Source: Megalopta genalis (taxonomy: Eukaryota > Arthropoda > Insecta > Hymenoptera > Halictidae). From it: a stretch of DNA of 64,000 nt. The translations under genes and the position numbers were made by a program. The stretch lies in the NCBI RefSeq assembly GCF_051020955.1, contig NW_027476199.1, positions 434,001 to 498,000 of the forward strand, read 5' to 3'. Each line of letters opens with the position of its first letter. Position 1 is the stretch's first letter. Positions 40,253 through 53,290 of the stretch are shown piece after piece. The notes beneath the pieces are model-generated. The model saw only the letters and a program-made list of their open reading frames with translations, did not search any database and was not told where the DNA came from.

Positions 40253-42250
40253 GCTAAGCCTTCTACATCGCTTTGATTTGAAGCTAAATCACGTGTTTCG
40301 ATTGAAGCTGAAACTAACTCGTTTGTTCCGTCTGCAATTGAAGCTATATAACTTATATCGCAAGTATCTGAACCTAAATCATTTATTTCGCATAGATATG
40401 AAGCTAAACCTTCTACATCGCATTGATTTGAAGCTAAATTATGTGTTTCGGATGGATTTGAAGCTAAACCTTCTACAGTGCATTGATTTGCAGCTAAATC
40501 ATATTTTTCGCATGGGTTTTTAAGCTAACTCTTTTGTTTCCCCTGCATTTGAAGCTATATCACTTATATCGCAAGTGTTTGAAGCTAAATCAATTGTTTT
40601 GCATGGATTTGAATCTAAACCTTCTACGTAGCATTGATTTGAAGCTTAATCATGTGTTTTGCATGGATTTGAAGCTAACTCGTGTGTTTCTCCTGCATTT
40701 GAAGCTATATCACATATATCGCATTTATCTGGTGCTAAATCATTTGTGTCGCATGGATTTGAAGCTAAGCCTTCTACATCGCTTTGATTTGAAGCTAAAT
40801 CACGTGTTTCGATTGAAGCTGAAACTAACTCGTTTGTTCCGTCTGCAATTGAAGCTATATAACTTATATCGCAAGTATCTGAACCTAAATCATTTGTTTC
40901 GCATAGATATGCAGCTAAACCTTCTACATCGCATTGATTTGAAGCTAAATTATGTGTTTCGGATGGATTTGAAGCTAAACCTTCTACAGTGCATTGATTT
41001 GCAGCTAAATAATATTTTTCGCATGGGTTTTTAAGCTAACTCTTTTGTTTCCCCTGCATTTGAAGCTATATCACTTATATCGCAAGTGTTTGAAGCTAAA
41101 TCAGTTGTGTTGCATGGATTTGAATTTAAACCTACTACATAGCATTGATTTGAAGCTTAATCATGTGTTTTGCAAGGATTTGAAGCTAACTTGTGTGTTT
41201 CTCCTGCATTTGAAGCTATATCACTCATATCTCAAGTATTTGAAGCTAAATCATTTGATCCGCATGGATTTGAAGCTAACTCGTTTATTTCGTCTGCATT
41301 TAAAACTATAGCACTTATATCGCAAGTACCTGAAGCTGAATCATTTACGTCGCATGGATTTGAAGCTAAACCTTCTACATCTCATTGATTTGCAGCTAAA
41401 TCATGTGTTTCGCATGGAATGAAGCTAACTCGTTTGTTCCGCCTGCATTTGAAGCTATATCACTTATATCACAAGTGTTCGAAGCTAAGTCATTTGTTTT
41501 GCATGGATTTGAAGCAAATCCTTCTACATCGCAATGATTTGAAGCTAAATCATGTGTTTGGCATGAAATTGATGCTAAGTCGATTGTTTCGTCTGCATTT
41601 GAAGCTATATCACTTACATCCCATGTATCTGATGCTAAATCATGTGTTTTGCATGGATTTTTAGCTAACTCGTTTGTTTCCATTGCAATTGAAGCTATAT
41701 AACTTATATCGCAAGTATCTGAACCTAAATCATTTGTTTCGCATAGATATGAAGCTAAACCTTCTACATCGCATTGATTTGAAGCTAAATCATTTGTTTC
41801 GCAAGGATTTGAAGCTAAACCTTCTACATCTCATTGATTTGAAGCTAAATCATGTGTTTCGCTTGAAGTTGAAGCTACCTCGTGTGTTTCTCATGCATTT
41901 GAAGCTATATCATTTATATCGCATTTATCTGATGCTAAATCATTTGTGTCGCATGGATTTGAAGCTAAGCCTTCTACGTCGTATCGATTTGAAGCTAAAT
42001 CAAGTGTATCGCATGGATTTTGGAGCTAAATCTTCTACATCGCATTGATTTGAAGCTTAATCATGTGTTTTGCATGGATTTGAAGCAAACTCGTGTGTTT
42101 CTCCTGCATTTGAAGCTATATCACTTGTATCGCATTTATCTGATGCTAAATCATTTGTGTTGCATGGATTTGAAGCTAAGCCTTCTACATCGCTTTGATT
42201 TGAAGCTAAATTACGTGTTTCGATTGAAGCTGAAACTAACTCGTTTGTTT
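40253..42250 (+). repeat. 1,922-bp segmental repeat, copy 2
   Basis: This is the tandem copy of 38,331-40,252, including the nested 510-bp duplication and the 29-bp monomer at about 41,415. It runs about 75 bp past one full period before it diverges: TTTGTTTCGTCTGC at about 42,243 corresponds to TTTGTTCCGTCTGC at 40,321. Very few differences are visible, so the duplication is recent relative to the family-B background. Confidence 0.85.
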
Positions 42251-42299
42251 CGTCTGCAATTGAAGCTATATAACTTATATCGCAAGTATCTGAACCTAA

Positions 42300-43105
42300 A
42301 TCATTTGTTTTGCATGGATTTGAAGCTAAACCTTCTACAAAGCATTGATTTGAAGCTTAATCATGTGCCTTGCATGGATTTGAAGCTAACTCGTGTGTTT
42401 CTCCTGCATTTGAAGCTATATCAGTCATATCCCAAGTATTTGAAGCTACATCATTTGATCCGCATGGATTTGAAGCTAAATCGTTTGTTTCGTCTGCATT
42501 TAAAACTATAGCACTTATATCGCAAGTACCTGAAGCTGAATCATTTGCGTCGCATGTGTTTGAAGCTAAAACTTCTACATCTCATTGATTTGCAGATAAA
42601 TCATGTGTTTAGCATGGATTTGTAGCTAACTCGTTTGTTCCGCCTGCATTTGAAGCTATATCACTTATATCGCAAGTGTTCGAAGCTAAATAATTTGTTT
42701 TGCATGGATTTGAAGCTAATCCTTCTACATAGCATTGATTTGAAGCTTAATCATGTGTTTCGCTTGGATTTGAAGCTAACTCGTTTGTTTCTCGTGCATT
42801 TGAAGCTATATCACCTATATCGCATGTATCTGACGCTAAGTCATAAGTGTCGCATGGATTTGAAGCTAAACCTTCTACATCGCATTGATTTGAAGCTAAA
42901 CCTTCTACATCGCATTGATTTGAAGCTAAATCTTGTCTACTGCATGTATTTGAAGCTAAACCTTCTAGATCGCATTAATTTTCAGCTAATTCATATTTTT
43001 CGCATGGGTTATTAAGCTAACTCGTTCGTTTCGCATGCATTTGAAGCTATATCACTTATATCGCAAGTGTTTGAAGCTAAATCATTTGTTTTGCATGGAT
43101 TTGAA
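42300..43105 (+). repeat. 0.8-kb repeat at 2,282-bp offset, copy 1
   Basis: The marks CTACAAAGCATTG, GAAGCTAAAACTTCTAC, GTTTAGCATGGATTTGTAGC, GACGCTAAGTCATAAGTG, CTTGTCTACTGCATG and GGGTTATTAAGC appear in the same order at 44,582-45,388. Small differences are GTGCCTTGC against GTGTCTTGC and AAGTGTCGC against AAGTGTGGC. After 43,105 the two places differ by one 150-bp unit and resume similarity at an offset of 2,132 bp. Confidence 0.8.
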
Positions 43106-43129
43106 GCTAAACCTTCTACAAATCATTGA

Positions 43130-43279
43130 TTTGAAGCTAAATCATGTGTTTCGCATGGATTTGAAGCTAACTCGTTTGTTCCGCCTGCATTTGAAGCTAT
43201 ATCACTTATATCGCAAGTGTTTGAAGCTAAATCATTTGTTTTGCATGGATTTGAAGCTAATCCTTCTACATAGCATTGA
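43130..43279 (+). repeat. Example of the family-B 150-bp higher-order repeat
   Basis: This block shows the second sequence family in the same five-monomer order. M1 (43,130-43,159) is as in family A. M2 (43,160-43,189) ends CCGCCTGCA. M3 (43,190-43,219) reads TATCACTTATATCGCAAGT instead of the A-type ATCATGTATATCACAAGT. M4 (43,220-43,249) has TTTTGCATGG rather than TTCGCATGG. M5 (43,250-43,279) has TCCTTCTACAT and usually keeps the normal core TTTGAAGCTA rather than TTCGAAGATA. Shared monomer order and core show that A and B descend from one 150-bp ancestor and diverged as separately homogenised families. Confidence 0.9.
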
Positions 43280-44581
43280 TTTGAAGCTAAATCATGTGTT
43301 TCGCTTGAAGTTGAAGCTAACTCGTTTGTTTCGTCTGCATTTGAAGCTATATCACTTATATGGCGTGTATCTGATGCTAAATCATTTGTGTCGCATTCAT
43401 TTGAAGCTAAACAATCTACATCGCATTGATTTGTAGCTAAATCATGTGTTTCGCATGGATTTGAAGCTAACTCGTTTGTTCCGCCTGCATTTGAAGCTAT
43501 ATCACTTATATCGAAATTTTTTGAAGCTAAATCAATTGTTTTGCATGGATTTGAATCTAAACCTTCTACATAGCATTGATTTGAAGCTTAATCATGTGTT
43601 TTGCAAGGATTTGAAGCTAACTTGTGTGTTTCTCCTGCATTTGAAGCTATATCACTTATATCGCAAGTACGTGAAGCTGAATGATTTGCGTCGCATGGAT
43701 TTGAAGCTAAACCTTCTACATCTCATTGATTTGCATCTAAATCATGTGTTTCGCATTGATTTGAAGCTAAATCGTTTGTTCCGCCTGCATTTGAAGCTAT
43801 ATCACTTATATCGCAAGTGTTTGAAGCTAAATCATTTCTTTTGCATGGATTTGAAGCTAAACCTTCTACAAAGCATTGATTTGAAGCTTAATCATGTGTT
43901 TTGCATGGATTTGAAGCTAACTCGTTTGTTTCGTCTGTATTTAAAACTGTAGCACTTATATCGCAAGTACCTGAAGCTGAATCATTTGCGTCGCATGGAT
44001 TTGAAGCTAAACCTTCTACACCTTATTGATTCGCAGATAAATCATGTGTTTCGCATGGATTTGAAGCTAACTCGTTTGTTCCGCCTGCATTTGAAGCTAT
44101 ATCACTTATATCGCAAGTGTTTGAAGCTAAATCAATTGTTTTGCATGGATTTGAATCTAAACCTTCTACATAGCATTGATTTGAAGCTTAATCATGTGTT
44201 TTGCATGGATTTGAAACTAACTCGTGTGTTTCTCCTGCATTTGAAGCTATATTACTTATATCGCATTTATCTGATGCTAAATCATTTGTGTCGCATGGAT
44301 TTGAAGCTAAGCCTTCTACATCGCTTTGATTTGAAGCTAAATCACGTGTTTCGATTGAATCTGAAACTAACTCGTTTGTTTCGTCTGCAATTGAAGCTAT
44401 ATAACTTATATCGCAAGTATCTGAAAGTAAATCATTTGTTTCGCATAGATATGAAGCTAAATCTTCTACATCGCATTGATTTGCAGCTAAATCATATTTT
44501 TCGCATGGGTTTTTAAGCTAACTCTTTTGTTTCCCCTGCATTTGAAGCTATATCACTTATATCGCAAGTGTGTGAAGATAA

Positions 44582-45388
44582 ATCATTTGTTTTGCATGGA
44601 TTTGAAGCTAAACCTTCTACAAAGCATTGATTTGAAGCTTAATCATGTGTCTTGCATGGATTTGAAGCTAACTCGTGTGTTTCTCCTGCATTTGAAGCTA
44701 TATCAGTTATATCCCAAGTATTTGAAGCTAAATCATTTGATCCGCATGGATTTGAAGCTAACTCGTTTCTTTCGTCTGCATTTAAAACTATAGCACTTAT
44801 ATCGCAAGTACCTGAAGCTGAATCATTTGCGTCGCATGTGTTTGAAGCTAAAACTTCTACATCTCATTGATTTGCAGATAAATCATGTGTTTAGCATGGA
44901 TTTGTAGCTAACTCGTTTGTTCCGCCTGCATTTGAAGCTATATCACTTATATCGCAAGTGTTCGAAGCTAAATAATTTGTTTTGCATGGATTTGAAGCTA
45001 ATCCTTCTACATAGCATTGATTTGAAGCTTAAATATGTCTTTCGCTTGGATTTAAAGCTAACTCGTTTGTTTCTCGTGCATTTGAAGCTATATCACTTAT
45101 ATCGCATGTATCTGACGCTAAGTCATAAGTGTGGCATGGATTTGAAGCTAAACCTTCTACATCGCATTGATTTGAAGCTAAACCTTCTACATCGCATTGA
45201 TTTGAAGGTAAATCTTGTCTACTGCATGTATTTGAAGTTAAACCTTCTAGATCGCATTAATTTTCAGCTAAATCATATTTTTCGCATGGGTTATTAAGCT
45301 AACTCGTTCGTTTCGCATGCATTTGAAGCTATATCACTTATATCGCAAGTGTTTGAAGCTAAATCATTTGTTTTGCATGGATTTGAAG
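44582..45388 (+). repeat. 0.8-kb repeat at 2,282-bp offset, copy 2
   Basis: This is the partner of 42,300-43,105. It abuts the left edge of the 7,996-bp duplication, so that edge falls where two related blocks meet. Confidence 0.8.
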
Positions 45389-46127
45389 CTAATCCTTCTA
45401 CATAGCATTGATTTGAAGCTAAATCATGTGTTTCGCTTGAAGTTGAAGCTAACTCGTTTGTTTCGTCTGCATTTGAAGCTATATCACTTATATGGCGTGT
45501 ATCTGATGCTAAATCATTTGTGTCGCATTCATTTGAAGCTAAACCATCTACATCGCATTGATTTGTAGCTAAATCGTGTGTTTCGGTTGGATATGAAGCT
45601 AACTCGTTTGTTTCTCCAGCATTTGAAGCCATATCACTTATATTGCAAGTATCTGAACCTAAATCATTCGTTTCGCATGGATTTGAAGCAAATCCTTCTA
45701 CGTCGCATTGATTTGGAGATAAATCATGTGTTTGGCATGGATTTGAAGCTAAGCCTTCTACTTCGCACTGATTTGAAGCTAAATCATGTCTTTGGCTTGC
45801 ATTTGAAGCAATCTCGTTTGGTTCGCATGCAGTTGAAGCAAAACCATGTATGTCACAAGTATTTGAAGCTAAAGCATTTGATCGCATGGATTTGAATCTG
45901 AGCCTTCTACATCGCATTGCTTTGAAGCTAAATCATGTCTTTGGCCTGGATTTAAAGCTATCTCGATTGGTTCGCATGCAGTTGAAGCTAAATCATGTAT
46001 GTCACAAGTATTTGAAGCTAAATCATTTGTTCCGCATGGATTTGAATCTAAACCTTCTACATCGCATTGGTTTGAAGCTAAATCGTGTGTTTCGCATGGA
46101 TTTGAAGCTATATCACTTATATCGCAA
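45383..46127 (+). repeat. Sub-block repeated at 2,009-bp offset inside the 8-kb unit
   Basis: The sub-block holds GGTTGGATATGAAGC, TCTCCAGCATTTGAAGCC, ATATTGCAAG, TTTGGAGATAAATC, GTCTTTGGCTTGC, GTATGTCACAAG and GGCCTGGATTTAAAGC. The same order recurs at 47,392-48,136, 53,378-54,123 and 55,388-56,132, and a partial copy begins near 63,650. The first mark is thus seen five times in the window (about 45,583, 47,592, 53,578, 55,588 and 63,828). Confidence 0.82.
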
Positions 46128-47391
46128 GTATCTGAATCTTAATAATTGGTTTCGCATGAATTGATGCTAAATCTTCTACATCGCATAGATTTGAAGCTAA
46201 CTCGTTTGTTTCTAGTGCATTTGAAGCTATATCAATTATATCGCATGTATCTGACGCTAAGTCATAAGTGTCGCATGGATTTGAAGCTAAACCTTCTAAA
46301 TCGCATTGATTTGAAGCTAAACCTTCTACATCGCATTGATTTGAAGCTAAACCTTCTACATCTCATTGATTTGCAGCTAAATCATGTGTTTCGCATGGAT
46401 TTGAAGCTAACTCGTTTGTTCCGCCTGCATTTGAAGCTATATCACTTATATCGCAAGTGTTTGAAACTAAATCATTTGTTTTGCATGGATTTGAAGCTAA
46501 ACCTTCTACATAACATTGATTTGAAGCTTAATCATGTGTTTTGCATGGATTTGAAGCTATCTCGTGTGTTTCTCCTGCATTTGAAGCTATATCACCTATA
46601 TCGCATGTATCTGATGCTAAATCATTTGTGTCGCATGGATTTGAAGCTAAGCCTTCCATGTGGCATTGATTTGAAGCTAAATCATGTGTATGGCATGGAT
46701 TTTGAAGCTAACTCGTTTGACTCGTCTGCATTTGAAGCTATATCAGTTATATCCCAAGTGATTGAAGCTAAATCATTTGTTTCGCATGGATTTGAAGCTA
46801 AACCTTCTACATCGCATTGATTTGGAGCTAAATCATTTGTTTCGCATTGATTTGAAGCTGAACCTTCTACATCTCATTGATTTGAAGCTAAATCATGTGT
46901 TTTGCATGGATTTGAAGCTAACTCGTTTGTTCCGCCTGCATTTGAAGCTATATCACTTATATCGCAAGTTTTTGAAGCTAAATCAACTGTTTTCCATGGA
47001 TTTGAATTTAAACCTTCTACATAGCATTGATTTGAAGCTTAATCATGTGTTTTGCAAGGATTTGAAGCTAACTTGTGTGTTTCTCCTGCATTTGAAGCTA
47101 TATCACTCATATCTCAAGTATTTGAAGCTAAATCATTTGATCCGCATGGATTTGAAGCTAACTCGTTTATTTCGTCTGCATTTAAAACTATATCACTTAT
47201 ATCGCAAGTGTTTGAAGCTAAATCATTTGTTTTGCATGGATTTGAAGCTAAACCTTCTACAAATCATTGATTTGAAGCTAAATCATGTGTTTCGCATGGA
47301 TTTGAAGCTAACTCGTTTGTTCCGCCTGCATTTGAAGCTATATCACTTATATCGCAAGTGTTTGAAGCTAAATCATTTGTTTTGCATGCAT

Positions 47392-48136
47392 TTGAAGCTA
47401 ATCCTTCTACATAGCATTGATTTGAAGCTAAATCATGTGTTTCGCTTGAAGTTGAAGCTAACTCGTTTGTTTCGTCTGCATTTGAAGCTATATCACTTAT
47501 ATGGCGTGTATCTGATGCTAAATCATTTGTGTCGCATTCATTTGAAGCTAAACCATCTACATCGCATTGATTTGTAGCTAATTCGTGTGTTTCGGTTGGA
47601 TATGAAGCTAACTCGTTTGTTTCTCCAGCATGTGAAGCCATATCACTTATATTGCAAGTATCTGAACCTAAATCATTCGTTTCGCATGGATTTGAAGCAA
47701 ATCCTTCTACGTCGCATTGATTTGGAGATAAATCATGTGTTTGGCATGGATTTGAAGCTAAGCCTTCTACTTCGCACTGATTTGAAGCTAAATCATGTCT
47801 TTGGCTTGCATTTGAAGCAATCTCGTTTGGTTCGCATGCAGTTGAAGCAAAACCATGTATGTCACAAGTATTTGAAGCTAAAGCATTTGATCCCATGGAT
47901 TTGAATCTGAGCCTTCTACATCGCATTGCTTTGCAGCTAAATCATGTCTTTGGCCTGGATTTAAAGCTATCTCGATTGGTTCGCATGCAGTTGAAGCTAA
48001 ATCATGTATGTCACAAGTACTTGAAGCTAAATCATTTGTTCCGCATGGATTTGAATCTAAACCTTCTACATCGCATTGGTTTGAAGCTAAATCGTGTGTT
48101 TCGCATGGATTTGAAGCTATATCACTTATATCGCAA
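47392..48136 (+). repeat. Second copy of the 2,009-bp-offset sub-block
   Basis: This copy differs from 45,383-46,127 at a few sites, for example GCTAATTCGTGTG for GCTAAATCGTGTG, CAGCATGTGAAGCC for CAGCATTTGAAGCC, and GATCCCATGG for GATCGCATGG. The same variants are in 55,388-56,132, which shows the sub-blocks diverged before the 8-kb segment was duplicated. Confidence 0.82.
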
Positions 48137-51130
48137 GTGTTTGAAGCTAAATCATTTGTTTTGCATGGATTTGAAGCTAATCCTTCTACATAGCATTGAT
48201 TTGAAGCTTAATCATGTGTTTCGCTTGGATTTGAAGCTAACTCGTTTGTTTCGTCTTCATTTAAAACTGTAGCACTTATATCGCAAGTACCTGAAGCTGA
48301 ATCATTTGCGTCGCATGGATTTGAAGCTAAACCTTCTACACCTTATTGATTTGCAGCTAAATCATGTGTTTCGCATGGATTTGAAGCTAACTCGTTTGTT
48401 CAGCCTGCATTTGAAGCTATATCACTTATATTGCAAGTGTTTGAAACTAAATCATTTGTTTTGCATGGATTTGAAGCTAAACCTTCTACATAGCATTGAT
48501 TTGAAGCTTAATCATGTGTTTTGCATGGATTTGAAACTAACTCGTGTGTTTCTCCTGCATTTGAAGCTATATCACTTATATCGCATTTATCTGATGCTAA
48601 GTCATTTGTGTCGCATGGATTTGAAGCTAAGCCTTCTACATCGCTTTGATTTGAAGCTAAATCACGTGTTTCGATTGAGCTGAAACTAACTCGTTTGTTT
48701 CGTCAGCAATTGAAGCTATATAACTTATATCGCAAGTATCTGAACCTAAATCATTTGTTTCGCATAGATATGAAGCTAAACCTTCTACATCGCATTGATT
48801 TGAAGCTAAATTATGTGTTTCGGATGGATTTGAAGCTAAACCTTCTACAAAGCATTGATTTGAAGCTTAATCATGTGTCTTGCATGGATTTGAAGCTAAC
48901 TCGTGTGTTTCTCCTGCATTTGAAGCTATATCACTTATATCGCATTTATCTGGTGCTAAATCATTTGTGTCGCATGGATTTGAATCTAAGCCTTCTACAT
49001 CGCTTTGATTTGAAGCTAAATCACGTGTTTCGATTGAAGCTGAAACTTACTCGTTTGTTTCGTCTGCAATTGAAGCTATATAACTTATATCGCAAGTATC
49101 TGAACCTAAATCATTTGTTCCGCATAGATATGAAGCTAAACCTTCTACATCGCAATGATTTGAAGCTAAATTATGTGTTTCGGATGGATTTGAAGCTAAA
49201 CCTTCTACAGTGCATTGATTTGCAGCTAAATCATATTTTTCGCATGGGTTTTTAAGCTAACTCTTTTGTTTCCCCTGCATTTGAAGCTATATCACTTATA
49301 TCGCAAGTGTTTGAAGCTAAATCATTTGTTTTGCATGGATTTGAAGCTAAACCTTCTACAAAGCATTGATTTGAAGCTTAATCATGTGTCTTGCATGGAT
49401 TTGAAGCTAACTCGTGTTTCTCCTGCATTTGAAGCTATATCAGTTATATCCCAAGTATTTGAATCTAAATCATTTGATCCGCATGGATTTGAAGCTAACT
49501 CGTTTGTTTCGTCTGCATTTAAAACTGTTGCACTTATATCGCAAGTATTTGAAGCTAAATCATTTGATCCGCATGGATTTGAAGCTAACTCGTTTGTTTC
49601 GTCGGCATTTAAAACTATAGCACATATATCGCAAGTACCTGAAGCTGAATCATTTGGGTCGCATGGATTTGAAGCTAAACCTTCTACTTCTCATTGATTT
49701 GCAGCTAAATCATGTGTTTCGCATGGATTTGAAGCTAACTCGTGTGTTCCGCCTGCATTTGAAGCTATATCACTTATATCCCAAGTGTTTGATGCTAAAT
49801 CATTTGTTTCGCAAGGATTTGACGCTAAACCTTCTACATCGTATTGATTTGAAGCTAAATCATTTGTTTCACATGGATTTGAAGCTAAGCCTCCTACTTC
49901 GCATGGATTTAAAGCTAAATGATGTGTATCGCATGCAGTTTGAAGCTAACTCGTTTGATTCGTCTGCATTTGAAGCTATATCAGTTATATCGCAAGTATC
50001 TGATGCCAAATCATTTGTTTCGCATGGATTTCAAGCTAAACCTTCTACATCGCATTAATTTGCAGCTAAATCAAGTGTTTCGCATGGATTTGAAGCTAAC
50101 TCGGTCGTTTCGCGTGCATTTGATGCTATATCACTTATATCGCAAGTATCTGAAGCTAAATCATTTGTTTCGTATAGATTCGAAGTTTAACCTGCTCCAT
50201 CGCATTGATTTGAAGCTAAATCATGTGTTTCGCATGGATTTGAAGCTAAATCATGTGTTTCGCGTGGATTTGAAGCTAACTCGTTAGTTTAGCCTGCATT
50301 TGAAGCAATATCAATTTATCGCAAGTATCTGAACATAAATCATTTTTTTCGCATGGATTTGAAGCTAAACCTTCTACATCGCATTCATTTGACGCTAAAT
50401 CATGTGTTTCGCTTGGATTTGAAGCTATACCTTCTACATCGCATTGATTTCAAGCTAAATCATGTGTTTTGCATGGATTTGATGCTAACTCGATTGTTTC
50501 CCCTGCATTGGAAACTATATCAGTTATATCGCAAGTATCTGATGCTAAATTAATTGTTTCACATGGATTTGAAGCTAAGCCTTCTACTTCGCATGGATTT
50601 ATAGCTAAATGATGTGTACCGCATGGATTTTGAAGCTAACTCGTTTGATTCGTCTGCATTTGATGCTACATCACTTATGTCGCATGTATCTGAAGCTAAA
50701 TCATTTGTTTCGCATGAATTTGGATCTAAACTCTGTGTTTCGCATGAATTTGAACCTAAATCTTGTCTTTTGCATGCATGTGAAGCTTAATCATGTGTTT
50801 TGCTTGGATTTGAAGCTAACTCGTTTGTTTCGCCTGCATTTGATGCTATATCACTTATATCGCAAGTGATTGAAGCTAAATCATTTGTTTCGCATGGATT
50901 TGAATCTAACTCGTTAGTTTCGCCTGCATTTGAAGCAATATCAATTTATTGCAAGTATCTGAACATAAATCATTTGTTTCGAATGGATTTGAAGCTAAGC
51001 CTTCTAATTCGTATCGATTTGAAGTTAAGTAATAGGTATCGCATGGATTTTGAAGCCACCCCGTTTGATTCGTCTGCATTTCCAGCTATATCACTTATAT
51101 CCCAAGTGTTTGTAGGTAAATCATTTTTTT

Positions 51131-53290
51131 CGCATGAATTTGAAGCTAAATCATGTGTTTCGTTTGGATTTGAAACTAACTCGATTGTTTCGGCTGCATA
51201 TGAAGCTAAATCATGTATAACACAAGTATTTGAAGCAAAACCGTTTGATTGGCATGGATTTGAAGCTAAGCCTTCTACTTAGTATTTGATTTGAAGCTAA
51301 ATCATGTGTTTCGCTTGCATTTGAAGGTAACTCGATAGTTTCGGCTGCATTTGAAGCTAAATCATGTATAACACAAGTATTTGAAGCTAAAACATTTGAC
51401 TCGCATGGATTTGAAGCTAAGCCTTCTACTTCGCATTGTTTTGAAGCTAAATTATGTGTTTCTAATGAATTTGAAGCTAACTCATTTGTTGCGCCTGCAT
51501 TTGAAGCTTTTCACTTATAACGCAAGTATTTGAAGCTAAATCATTTGTACCGCATGGATTCGAAGATAAGCCTTCTACTTCGCATGAATTTGAAGCTAAA
51601 TCATGTGTTTCGTTTGGATTTGAAACTATCTCGATTGTTTCGGCTGCATATGAAGCTAAATCATGTATAACATAAGTATTTGAAGCTAAAGCATTTGATT
51701 CGCTTCGATTTGAAGCTAAGCCTTCTAATTCGCATTGATTTGAAGCTAAATCATGTGTTTCGCATGGATTTGAAGCTAAACAATGTGTTTCGAATGAATT
51801 TGATGCTAAATCATGTGTTTCGTATGGATTTGAAGCTAACTCGTTTGTTTTGCCTGCATTTGAAGCTGAATCATGTATATCACAAGTATTTGAAGCTAAA
51901 CCATTTGATTCGTTTGGACTTGAAGCTAAGCCTTCTACTTCGCATTAATTTGAAGCTAAACCATGCGATTCCCGTGGATTTGAAGCTAACTCGTTTGTTT
52001 TGCCTGCATTTGAAGCTATATCATGTATATCACAAGTGTTTGAAGCTAAACCATTTGTTTCGCATGAAATTATCTTATTCGAAGATAAGCCTTCTTCTTC
52101 CCATGAAATTGAAGCTAAATTGTGTGTTTCTCTTGGATTTGAAGCTAACTCGTTTGTTTCTCCTGCATTTGAAGCTATATCATGTATATCACAAGTATTT
52201 GAAGCTAAACCATTTATTTCGCATGGATTCGAAGATGAGCATTCTACTTCGCATTGATTTGAAGCTAAATCATTTGTTTCGCTTGGATTTGAAGCTCACT
52301 CGTTTGTTTGACATGCATTTAAAGCTAAATCATTTATATCACAAGTATTTGAAGCTAAACCATTTAATTCGCATGGAATCGAAGATAAGCCTTCTACTTC
52401 GGATGGATTTGAAGCTAAGCCTTGACATAACCATCTGTTTCGCGTGGATTTGAAGCTAAGCCTTCCACTTCGCTTTGATTTGAAGCTAAATCATGTGTTT
52501 CGCATCGATTTATAGCTAACTCGATTGTTTCGCATGCAGTTGAAGCTAAATCAAGAATATCACAGTTATTTGAAGCTAAACCATTTGTTTCGCATGGTTT
52601 CGAAGATAAGCCTTCTATTTCGCATTCACTAGAAACTAAATCATGTGTTCCGCATCAAATTGAAGTTAACTCGTTTGTTTCTCATGCAGTTGAATCTAAA
52701 TCATATATAACACAAGTACTTGAAGTTGAACCATTTGTTTCGCATGGATTCGAAGATAAGCCTTCTACTTCGCATGAATTTGAAGCAAATCTTGTGTTTC
52801 GTTTGGATTTGAAACTAACTCGATAGTTTCGGCTGCATTTGAAGCTAAATCATGTATAACACAAGTATTTGATGCTAAAACATTTGACTCGCATGGATTT
52901 GAAGCTAAGCCTTCTACTTCGCATTGTTTTGAAGCTAAATTATGTGTTTCTAGTGAATTTGAAGCTAACTCATTTTTTGCGCCTGCATTTGAAGCTTTTC
53001 ACTTATAACGCAAGTATTTGAAGCTAAATCATGTGTTTCGCATGGATTTGAAGCTAAGCCTTCTACTTCTCATTGATTTGAAGCTAAATCATGTGTTTCG
53101 CTTGTCTTTGAAGCTAAGCCTTCTACTTCGCATTGATTTGAAGCCGAATCGTTTCTTTCGCTTGAATTTGAAGCTAACACGTTTGTTTCACATGCAGTTG
53201 AAGCTAAATCATGTATATCACAACTATTTGAAGCTGAACCATTCGTTTCGCATGAATATAAAGCTGAACCATGTGATTCGCATGAGTTTG
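51131..53290 (+). repeat. Family-A-like island inside family B
   Basis: At about 51,131 the sequence switches from B-type M3 (TATCACTTATATCCCAAG) to A-type M1-M3 (TTCGTTTGGATTTGAAACT, TATAACACAAGTA). It returns to B near 53,290 (TATCACATATATCGCAAGT). Several marks match the far end of domain 1: GTATTTGATTTGAAGC (23,133 and 51,284), GCTCACTCGTTTG followed by TTGACATGC (22,698 and 52,291), and the 29-bp monomer GCTTTTCACTTATAACGC (23,509 and 51,507). The island is probably derived from sequence like 22.6-23.9 kb. Confidence 0.78.
52062..52082 (+). other. Unusual 9-bp insertion within a monomer junction
   Basis: The usual junction GCATGGATTCGAAGATAAG is replaced by GCATGAAATTATCTTATTCG, adding 9 bp between M4 and M5. 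The added bases do not look like a piece of any monomer class. They form a weak dyad with the following GAAGATAAG (TTATCTTATTCG / CGAAGATAAG), so a template-switch or snap-back copying event is possible. The same insertion is in the 8-kb copy at 60,058-60,078, and I did not see it elsewhere. Confidence 0.75.

Larger units (their letters stand above)
36601..51130 (+). repeat. Family-B domain 1
   Basis: Family-B monomers dominate: M3 TATCACTTATATCGCAAGT, M4 with TTTTGCATGG, M5 with CCTTCTACATCGCATTG or CCTTCTACATAGCATTG. Many M1 units begin with GAAGCTTAATC, which carries the hexamer AAGCTT. Sequence diversity between neighbouring 150-bp units is higher than in 1-9 kb. Recurrent 29- and 31-bp monomers make the phase drift. 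The domain contains tandem duplications of 1,922 bp with a nested 510 bp, an 0.8-kb repeat at 2,282-bp offset, and the first part of the 7,996-bp duplication. Confidence 0.85.

Noticed and set aside
37200..42250. HindIII-type AAGCTT and NdeI-type CATATG hexamers as functional sites
   Set aside because: These are side products of monomer variants (GAAGCTTAATC, GCATATGAAGC). They are useful for restriction mapping of the array but carry no evidence of function.
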